Below, in pieces: positions 1 through 4,669 of a DNA stretch of 6,200 nucleotides; position 1 is the stretch's first letter; every line of letters begins with the position of its first letter. Origin of the DNA: Chloracidobacterium sp. UBA7659 (lineage in GTDB: Bacteria; Acidobacteriota; Blastocatellia; Pyrinomonadales; Pyrinomonadaceae); assembly GCA_002483395.1 (NCBI GenBank), contig DLHV01000145.1:1-6200 (forward strand), read 5' to 3'. The notes under the pieces were generated by a model. It ran no database searches. It had not been told where the DNA came from and saw only the letters and a program-made list of their open reading frames with translations. A program made the position numbers and the translations under genes.

Positions 1-707
1 CCCGAAGGTGTTGGTGTAGGCGTCGGCGTTGGTGTGGGGGTTGGAGTAGGTGTCGGTGTAGGTGTAGGAGTTGGAGTAGGCGTAGGTGTTGGCGTTGGAG
101 TTGGAGTTGGAGTTGGCGTAGGCGTAGGTGTCGCCGGTTGCGATATGGCGGTGGTTGTATAGGTCTGATCACCGTCTTCGCTGCCGTCATTGTTTGCCTG
201 AATGCCGGCGGCATAGAGTGTGACAGCTCCGACATTGGTGGCCGGCGCAGTCCAGTTAAAGATCCATGTTGCACCGCCGGTTTGGTTTTGATATGTTCCG
301 GTCGATGTGTGTTCGATGTAGCTGCGGCCGCTGCCCGCTATGATCTTGGTGGTAGCGTTGATGTTCGCGAAGGTTCCGGCCATCACATTGCTTGCAAGCG
401 AAGTCAATTCAAACCCCCAGCGTTTTCGTGTCGTATCCGCTGTTACATGCCTCACGAGTATCTGGTATGTTTGGCCTGGCGTGTAGGTAGCAGGAGCGAC
501 GATTGAAAATTGACCTGCTCCCGTCATGGGAGTGTGGCAAGAGGTACAAGTTTGTTCGCCCGGCGCACCGGTCCGTGAAGCAGGAGGCCCTGAGACCGTC
601 GCTTTGGTCGTGCCGACAAAACCACGCCCAAATATGAACGTGAGTACTGCAAATCCGGCAAAAATCAATATAAAAACTACTTTTATCCTTTGTACGCCCT
701 TTCTCAT
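1..707 (-). CDS. Choice-anchor V / Reeler-like exported protein with one CxxCH motif and a Pro-Thr tract (C-terminus beyond the window)
   Basis: Seen: 235 codons are visible from an ATG at 707-705, with an AAGGGAG-type ribosome site at 717-723. Residues 5-25 form a basic-then-hydrophobic signal peptide or anchor. The motif GAPGEQTCTSCH follows, with Cys54, Cys57 and His58 forming a CxxCH site. Residues 65-190 look like a beta-sandwich, rich in Thr, Gly and aromatic residues. Residues 193-234 are 21 Pro-Thr pairs, and the frame is still open at the left edge. Family knowledge: a GAPGE-x-x-C-x-x-C-H start before a Reeler-like beta domain is typical of choice-anchor V proteins, which are exported and usually end in a sorting or anchoring signal. 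The Pro-Thr tract would serve as an extended linker. Inference: as the last visible gene behind Rieske, cytochrome b and cytochrome c genes (53 bp after the cytochrome c), it may carry one c-type heme outside the inner membrane. The missing C-terminus probably holds the anchor. Heme binding is unproven. Confidence 0.75.
   Translation of the reverse strand, partial: MRKGVQRIKVVFILIFAGFAVLTFIFGRGFVGTTKATVSGPPASRTGAPGEQTCTSCHTPMTGAGQFSIVAPATYTPGQTYQILVRHVTADTTRKRWGFELTSLASNVMAGTFANINATTKIIAGSGRSYIEHTSTGTYQNQTGGATWIFNWTAPATNVGAVTLYAAGIQANNDGSEDGDQTYTTTAISQPATPTPTPTPTPTPTPTPTPTPTPTPTPTPTPTPTPTPTPTPTPS
6..131 (-). repeat. Degenerate hexanucleotide repeat encoding (Pro-Thr)x21
   Basis: Forty-two codons alternate Pro and Thr without a break. 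Third bases vary freely (CCA, CCT, CCC, CCG with ACA, ACT, ACC, ACG), so the protein pattern is conserved while the DNA is only an imperfect 6-bp repeat. It codes for the linker of the choice-anchor V type protein. Such tracts can change length by slippage or recombination, and hexameric steps would keep the frame. Confidence 0.9.
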
Positions 708-760
708 GACCTCTTTCTCCCTTGTTTGTTTGATATGTATTACCCTTATTTTCGAACCAA

Positions 761-1138
761 TCAGCGCCTGAATCCGCGTATATAACTCATAACGCCTCTG
801 ATCTGATCAGCATTCATACTGTTCTTGAAGGCAGGCATTTCGCCGCTTCCGTTTGTGATCATGCGAATGCCCTTGGCATCGCTGACTCTGCTTTTTGTCA
901 AATCCCCGGCACGCGTCTGTCGCCCCTTTGCTGTTTGACCGCGTCCGTCACCGCCGTGACAGCGGGCGCATTGCGTAACGTAGTCCGAGCCGCCATCATG
1001 TCTTAGTTTCTCGGATGTTTCCGGTGCGAGTTTTGCCATGCTTACGTGTGAAGTGCCCGCAAAAACGACAGCTAAAACCAGCAGAAGCGCCGCCGAAGCA
1101 ATAAGAAGTTTTATTCGTGATAATTTAAGTTTGTCCAA
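761..1138 (-). CDS. Membrane-anchored monoheme cytochrome c, class I
   Basis: Seen: 125 residues. A short basic N-terminus is followed by one hydrophobic segment (about 11-29), either an uncleaved anchor or a signal peptide. The heme site is CARCH (Cys57, Cys60, His61), followed by GGDGRG. Met101 in GEMPAF is the likely sixth ligand, and the C-terminal helix (110-123) is typical of class I c-type cytochromes. The start is TTG, supported by a strong AAGGAG site nine bases upstream; the next in-frame Met (34) would lose the export segment. Context: it begins 24 bp after the cytochrome b stop and precedes another CxxCH protein, so it belongs to the Rieske/cytochrome b operon. Inference: it accepts electrons from the Rieske protein or from the heme c domain of the cytochrome b, on the periplasmic side, and passes them to an oxidase or another acceptor. 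Its exact partner cannot be read from the sequence. Confidence 0.9.
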   Translation of the reverse strand: MDKLKLSRIKLLIASAALLLVLAVVFAGTSHVSMAKLAPETSEKLRHDGGSDYVTQCARCHGGDGRGQTAKGRQTRAGDLTKSRVSDAKGIRMITNGSGEMPAFKNSMNADQIRGVMSYIRGFRR

Positions 1139-1147
1139 GTGTTTTTT

Positions 1148-1153
1148 CTCCTT
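1148..1153 (-). promoter_or_regulatory. Ribosome binding site that fixes the TTG start of the cytochrome c
   Basis: The minus strand reads AAGGAG, then nine bases, then TTG at 1138-1136. No ATG lies near, and this start keeps the whole export segment. The site sits between the cytochrome b stop (1165-1163) and the next gene. Confidence 0.8.
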
Positions 1154-1162
1154 GATAATTTT

Positions 1163-2683
1163 CTATTTTTTTTCAACTCTGGCGGTCTGGACCGTGCGCT
1201 CCACTCCGCCATCTGGCTGTGGTGCCAGCGACCTGATCCAGGAGACGATCTCCTGTTTTTCAAGTTCGCTAAGCTTGTTCCGGTAAGCGGGCATTTTTGC
1301 GCTCCGTCCGACGGATTTCGGATCGTTGATTATGTCCAAAACCAATTCCGGCGTCAGCTGATCTTCTTCTCGCGTAGTTATGCCGACAAGTTCGGGAAAT
1401 TTCTTAGTACCTTCGCCGTTTGCCCCGTGGCATTTTGTGCAATTCGTCGTGTAAGCTGAGGGGATCGAAAGCGGCGATTCTGATGAAGCCGTCTGTATCG
1501 ACCCGTCCGGGCCTTCGGGCGCGGGCTCCGCTTTCACCGGTGCGCGTTCAACATGCTGGATCTGCGGTTCAAAGGAAGAAGCTCGAAACTCAGCTTCGTC
1601 CCGCTCCTGTTTTGCCAACTGCTCGGAAATACGGCTTTCGCTCCTGTCCTGATAAATAGCGAAGGCGGTCAAACCGCTGACGATCCCGAATCCCGCGAGA
1701 AATACCATGCTTATCGCAATTCGAAGCAATCCGCCTTTGCTTTTTAGAATTAGCGGCAGCGCGATTAGTCCGCCGATGACCAGTGCCGGAAATCCCAACG
1801 CCAGCATGGCCGCCACCTGACCATCCGTATACTTTTGCATCTCGAATAGCCAAAGGAACTGCGGCCCAGGACGCGGCAAATAAGTCGCCGTATCAGCTAA
1901 CTGCGGGCCGAAAGGTGCCGGGTAAACACTTGAGAAAATCGAAAGAGCGAGAAAGACGAGACCGACAATGACTGCGTTACGGACGAATTGCTGTTTGGCC
2001 CAGACTGATAGTTTATCGTGATCCCGGCCATCATCCGTTTTCCCAAAAATAAACACGCGTGCGGCCACCGAAAGCAAAATGAGCATTGGCACGATCCAAA
2101 CGTGGAGACCGTAAAACCGCGATAGTGTAAGGGTCGAGATCGTCGCGCCGTTTATCAGCCACGTGCGCAGCATTTCGCCGGCAAATGGCGTGTTGCCCGC
2201 AAGACTCGCCGCGATGTTTACGCCGTTGATCGCCCTTGCGTCCCACGGTAATGCAAAGCCGGTGGCACCAGCTCCGAGAACGAGGGCCAGCATTGCCAGC
2301 CCAAAGACCCAGGCGGTTCGGTTAGCGGTGTACGCCTTCCGCACGATCATCTGCAGCAAATGTGCGGCCAACACGATCGGCAGCAAAACGGACGAATGAT
2401 AGTGAAGTGACCTGATCCACGCGCCGTCACGGACGGCGAGCTCGATGAACGCAACCGTCGTATAGGCGCTGCCCACGGCCGGCACGTAATGGAACGCCAA
2501 CAATATTCCCGTCGCTATCTGAAGAAACAGAAGCAGGGCGATGACGCCGCTGGTCGTCCGCGACCATGCCGAAACGCCGCTTCCAGGTTCGTCCAATAGT
2601 CGATAAGTGATCGAATGGAATTCGGTCTCGCGTGATAGCCAATCTCCCAGACTAAATCCTTTCATTTCGAGTTCAGCTGCCAT
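1163..2683 (-). CDS. Cytochrome b of a Rieske/cytb complex with fused C-terminal cytochrome c domain; atypical heme and Qo residues
   Basis: Seen: 506 residues. Residues 40-215 align by eye with helices A-D of cytochrome b6/b (conserved LQIATG, IRSLH, GATGFALPWD, SRFYGLHVWIVP). Residues 230-345 form the subunit-IV-like part with about three membrane segments. A charged, Pro/Glu-rich linker (345-405) leads to a class I cytochrome c domain with CTKCH (Cys415, Cys418, His419) and a likely Met464 ligand in KMPAY. Helix B has His94 and His108, 14 apart as expected. Helix D has His194, but the position 15 further on, where b6 has its second ligand, is Arg209 (codon CGC). The PEWY region reads PGPQ (272-275). 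The b6 heme-cn Cys is not present. Inference: quinol oxidation in the inner membrane with electrons going to the Rieske cluster and the fused heme c, but probably with a missing or altered N-side heme and no classical Q-cycle. The start is ATG; its AGAGGA site overlaps the Rieske stop, implying translational coupling. A possible alternative start is Met7. Confidence 0.9.
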   Translation of the reverse strand: MAAELEMKGFSLGDWLSRETEFHSITYRLLDEPGSGVSAWSRTTSGVIALLLFLQIATGILLAFHYVPAVGSAYTTVAFIELAVRDGAWIRSLHYHSSVLLPIVLAAHLLQMIVRKAYTANRTAWVFGLAMLALVLGAGATGFALPWDARAINGVNIAASLAGNTPFAGEMLRTWLINGATISTLTLSRFYGLHVWIVPMLILLSVAARVFIFGKTDDGRDHDKLSVWAKQQFVRNAVIVGLVFLALSIFSSVYPAPFGPQLADTATYLPRPGPQFLWLFEMQKYTDGQVAAMLALGFPALVIGGLIALPLILKSKGGLLRIAISMVFLAGFGIVSGLTAFAIYQDRSESRISEQLAKQERDEAEFRASSFEPQIQHVERAPVKAEPAPEGPDGSIQTASSESPLSIPSAYTTNCTKCHGANGEGTKKFPELVGITTREEDQLTPELVLDIINDPKSVGRSAKMPAYRNKLSELEKQEIVSWIRSLAPQPDGGVERTVQTARVEKK

Positions 2684-2691
2684 CGTTTTTG

Positions 2692-2697
2692 TCCTCT
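2692..2697 (-). promoter_or_regulatory. Ribosome binding site of cytochrome b, overlapping the Rieske stop codon
   Basis: The minus strand reads AGAGGA, then eight bases, then ATG at 2683-2681. Two of its bases belong to the TAG stop of the Rieske gene (2698-2696). The intergenic gap is only 12 bp, so ribosomes ending the Rieske frame are well placed to reinitiate. This would help balance the two subunits. Confidence 0.7.
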
Positions 2698-3175
2698 ATA
2701 CCTTGATCTGCAGTTTTCCGTTCTCAACGCGGGTTTCGTATTCAGTAAGATCTTTTGCCGCCGGGCCGGTTAACCGTTGACCCTCGTCGCTAAAGAAACT
2801 GTCGTGACAGGGACACAAGAAGTTTTTTGAATCGGCGTCCCAGACGATCGGGCACCCCTCATGCGGGCAGACCGATGACAGCACCTTATTGTCGTGTTTT
2901 GGCAGGACATAGACCGAGACGTCTTCGACCGTTTTGCTCCAGCCGGAACGGCACGTCACAGCAATGGTCTTTTCTATCGGCTCCTCGCCGGCGATCTCCG
3001 CGACGTCACCGAGCGATTTCCAACCTTCGTCGGCCGCCGCAACCGTATGAGGCTCAAGCGAACGTTTAGCCGCGATCGTAAGCGATGCTCCGACAACGCC
3101 GAGCACGCCAAGCGGCAAGACTGATAAAAACGATCTCCGATCCTTTCGCACAATTTCTTTTTCTTTATTGCTCAT
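2696..3175 (-). CDS. Rieske [2Fe-2S] iron-sulphur protein with Tat-type signal anchor
   Basis: Seen: 159 residues. The N-terminus has RRSFL (13-17), a match to the twin-arginine motif, followed by a hydrophobic segment (about 15-36). The two cluster boxes are CPHEGC (103-108) and CPCHDS (121-126). Cys103, His105, Cys121 and His124 would bind the [2Fe-2S] cluster; Cys108 and Cys123 would form the usual disulphide. A GPA loop (137-139) follows, as in quinol-oxidising Rieske proteins. Family knowledge: the folded, cluster-loaded domain is exported by Tat and stays tethered to the membrane, carrying electrons from quinol to a c-type heme. Oddities: the second box has Asp125 where Gly is common, and Phe128 replaces the Tyr that raises the midpoint potential in high-potential Rieske proteins. 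A lower potential suited to menaquinol is therefore likely (inference). It is the first gene of the redox operon. The ATG has no clear Shine-Dalgarno sequence, so initiation may be weak or use other signals. Confidence 0.93.
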   Translation of the reverse strand: MSNKEKEIVRKDRRSFLSVLPLGVLGVVGASLTIAAKRSLEPHTVAAADEGWKSLGDVAEIAGEEPIEKTIAVTCRSGWSKTVEDVSVYVLPKHDNKVLSSVCPHEGCPIVWDADSKNFLCPCHDSFFSDEGQRLTGPAAKDLTEYETRVENGKLQIKV

Positions 3176-3229
3176 TGTTTTGATTGGCGGGCAAGTGGAA
3201 TTGGCCGCTTAGAATAGTAGTCCGGCATA

Positions 3230-3259
3230 TGTATAAAAAAATACAACGATACTAAACAA
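3230..3259 (-). promoter_or_regulatory. Weak candidate sigma70-type promoter for the Rieske operon
   Basis: On the minus strand TTGTTT (3259-3254) and TATACA (3235-3230) are separated by 18 bp, in the most AT-rich part of the gap. A start near 3223 would leave a leader of about 48 nt. The matches to consensus are partial (3 of 6 and 4 of 6), and promoter rules for this phylum are poorly known, so this is only a candidate. Confidence 0.3.
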
Positions 3260-3272
3260 ACTTGGCTAAAAG

Positions 3273-3304
3273 AAAAAAAGATGGCGCACGGCTGGGAAGC
3301 CGTG
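3273..3304 (-). terminator. Hairpin with T-run, possible terminator of the sigma/anti-sigma transcript
   Basis: The arms CACGGCT (3287-3293) and AGCCGTG (3298-3304) pair perfectly over 7 bp around a 4-nt loop. On the minus strand the hairpin is followed by seven bases (CGCCATC) and then seven T residues (3279-3273). This lies between the anti-sigma stop and the Rieske start, where a terminator is expected. The gap between stem and T-run is longer than in a classical intrinsic terminator, so a weak terminator, a processing hairpin or a dispersed palindromic (REP-like) element are alternatives. Confidence 0.4.
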
Positions 3305-3341
3305 TTAACGGAGGCTCGATGGCGGGTTAACTAAAGGACTT

Positions 3342-3357
3342 TTTTGACTGACAAAAA
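3342..3357. repeat. 16-nt motif, copy downstream of the anti-sigma gene
   Basis: TTTTGACTGACAAAAA differs by one base from the copy at 4023-4038. The two copies flank the anti-sigma gene in the same orientation. Its ends (TTTTG and CAAAA) are complementary, so it could be a small protein-binding site. Function unknown. Confidence 0.4.
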
Positions 3358-3386
3358 TGTGAGCGGCAATTGAGGCTCCGCCCACT

Positions 3387-3971
3387 TTAACGTTGGAGGG
3401 GAACTTTCTCTATACAAAGGTCTTCTTTGCCGACCGAGATCCGGAAATCGTAAACGCCTTGCGGTACGAGTTCGAAGACAAATTCACCGAATTTGTTCAA
3501 AGTCGTGGTTGCGGTGTGGTTCGACGAAGAAATCTCGGCGGTTGCACCTATGCTCTCGGGAAACAGTTGGCCGGTCAGACGGCACTTGTCGCTGATCAGT
3601 TCGAAACGAAGATCGATATCGAAGCCTTTGATGCGATAGAGCATCTGCCGCGTATCGAAGCCCGAATATCTTTCGTTGAGAGCCATTTGCCAATCATCGA
3701 AGATCAAGAAACCAAGTCCGCCGGGTTCCGGCGCAACGGTTTCGATCGGGACCGGTCTTCGCTGGTAAATGTTCAAAATTCTTGCCGTAACAGCCTGCGG
3801 AACCGATTCAAGATCTTTCAGATCGGTATACGCAAAGAAATCTGCCAGCCTTGCTGACTCGATGCCGCAATCACTGCATTCGGCGATATGGGTGTCGATC
3901 TCACTTGTTTCATGGTCAGACAATCGCCTTTCGAATTTTTCAACGAGTCTTACAAACTCAATATGTTTCAT
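3387..3971 (-). CDS. Soluble zinc-finger anti-sigma factor-like protein with beta-rich C-terminal domain
   Basis: Seen: 194 residues. The N-terminus has HIAECSDC, giving His28, Cys32 and Cys35: the H-x3-C-x2-C core of the zinc anti-sigma (ZAS, zf-HC2) fold, with His20 as a possible further ligand. There is no membrane segment. A linker (70-105) leads to a beta-strand-rich C-terminal part (107-194) ending in GEF-x(6)-PQG-x-YDFRI, reminiscent of transthyretin-like or carboxypeptidase-regulatory-like beta sandwiches. Family knowledge: ZAS proteins bind and silence a cognate ECF sigma factor. Context: it follows the ECF sigma gene on the same strand after 82 bp, the usual sigma then anti-sigma order. 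Inference: it controls that sigma factor in the cytoplasm. The beta domain may sense a ligand or be the target of a protease from the same cluster, such as the CHAT protein. The ATG has a GGAG site six bases upstream. Confidence 0.75.
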   Translation of the reverse strand: MKHIEFVRLVEKFERRLSDHETSEIDTHIAECSDCGIESARLADFFAYTDLKDLESVPQAVTARILNIYQRRPVPIETVAPEPGGLGFLIFDDWQMALNERYSGFDTRQMLYRIKGFDIDLRFELISDKCRLTGQLFPESIGATAEISSSNHTATTTLNKFGEFVFELVPQGVYDFRISVGKEDLCIEKVPLQR

Positions 3972-4022
3972 ACTTTGCTCCGGGGGTTGAGAGCCGTTTT
4001 CAAATGTTCTATTGTTATGTCA

Positions 4023-4038
4023 TTTTGACCGACAAAAA
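4023..4038. repeat. 16-nt motif, copy between the sigma and anti-sigma genes
   Basis: TTTTGACCGACAAAAA matches the copy at 3342-3357 at 15 of 16 positions. It lies in the 82-bp gap upstream of the anti-sigma start. A binding site or a promoter element of the local sigma factor is possible, but chance in AT-rich spacers is not excluded. Confidence 0.4.
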
Positions 4039-4053
4039 AATACATACCATTTA

Positions 4054-4611
4054 TTATTTCGGTATAAGTTTTAGTAGTTTGTCCAAGCAGCGGGCCCGTG
4101 TCGGCCCGATACTGCCGAGCGGAATGTCCAATTTGTCGGCAATCTCTGAATACGATACTTTGTCGCCATCGAGATAAAGCATCATGAGCAATTGTCGACA
4201 GCGATCATCGATCTCGGTAAACGCATTCTCGATCTGTTCCTCGCGTTCCAGCCGTATCAACATGTCGTCGGCGAGTGGCGATTTGTCAGCGATCTCGAAT
4301 GCGGGATCATTTTCATCGTCACCGATCGAGCGAGGACGTCCGCGTGTCTCACGCGAAATGAGGTGCATCGTCTTGTGTTTTGTGGTGGTTATCAGCCAGG
4401 CTCGAAGAAATTCAGGTTTTTCAAGGAGATCAATCTTTAGATAGAGCGTTGTAAAGACATCTTGCAAGACGTCAGACGCGAGGTCCTTGCCCAAACCTGC
4501 TCTCCGCGGTATTGAAAAGAGAAGATTTTGAAATTTGTAAGTGATCGCTTCCCACGCAGATTCGTCGCCTCCACGGCAGGCGATTACCAATTCCTCATCG
4601 GTTCGATTCAT
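4054..4611 (-). CDS. ECF-type sigma-70 family RNA polymerase sigma factor
   Basis: Seen: 185 residues with only two sigma domains. Region 2 (about 23-92) contains DLASDVLQDVF (43-53), the helix that contacts the core polymerase, and RAWLITTTKHK (70-80), the region that opens and recognises the -10 element. An acidic linker follows (98-116). Region 4 (about 128-183) ends in a helix-turn-helix, YSEIADKLDIPLGSIGPTRA (154-173), that would read the -35 element. The lack of regions 1 and 3 and the length are typical of ECF sigma factors. Context: it sits 58 bp after the subtilase and 82 bp before a zinc-finger anti-sigma gene. Inference: it directs a small regulon under control of that anti-sigma protein, possibly including its own cluster. 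The ATG is supported by an AGGA site eight bases upstream, and the frame ends in two consecutive stops (TAATAA). Confidence 0.9.
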   Translation of the reverse strand: MNRTDEELVIACRGGDESAWEAITYKFQNLLFSIPRRAGLGKDLASDVLQDVFTTLYLKIDLLEKPEFLRAWLITTTKHKTMHLISRETRGRPRSIGDDENDPAFEIADKSPLADDMLIRLEREEQIENAFTEIDDRCRQLLMMLYLDGDKVSYSEIADKLDIPLGSIGPTRARCLDKLLKLIPK

Positions 4612-4669
4612 CTACGTGGTCCTAATTTTTCAAGAGGCGAGCCTATTTACTCTCCGACACTGCTTTTGC

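Larger units (their letters stand above)
3176..3386. other. Intergenic region between the anti-sigma gene and the redox operon
   Basis: These 211 bp separate the sigma/anti-sigma genes from the Rieske operon. They hold a hairpin with a T-run (3273-3304), one copy of a 16-nt repeat (3342-3357), two GTTAAC palindromes 21 bp apart (3304-3309 and 3325-3330), and an AT-rich stretch (3231-3280) that could contain the promoter of the redox operon. I see no open frame with coding character and no known RNA gene. Confidence 0.6.

Noticed and set aside
1..135. CRISPR-like or regulatory repeat array
   Set aside because: The unit is about 6 bp with no spacers and translates as an unbroken Pro-Thr tract in frame with the upstream domain.
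138..771. Two plus-strand open frames at the left end
   Set aside because: They are shadows of the choice-anchor V type gene on the minus strand, which has a signal peptide, CxxCH and a ribosome site.
1166..1173. Run of eight A residues on the minus strand at the end of cytochrome b, a possible slippage site
   Set aside because: It lies two to three codons before the stop; a shift would change only the last residues, and the downstream gene has its own strong ribosome site.
3393..3857. Open frame of 154 codons on the plus strand
   Set aside because: It is antisense to the anti-sigma gene, which has a ZAS motif, a ribosome site and the right neighbour; the plus-strand product shows no domain.
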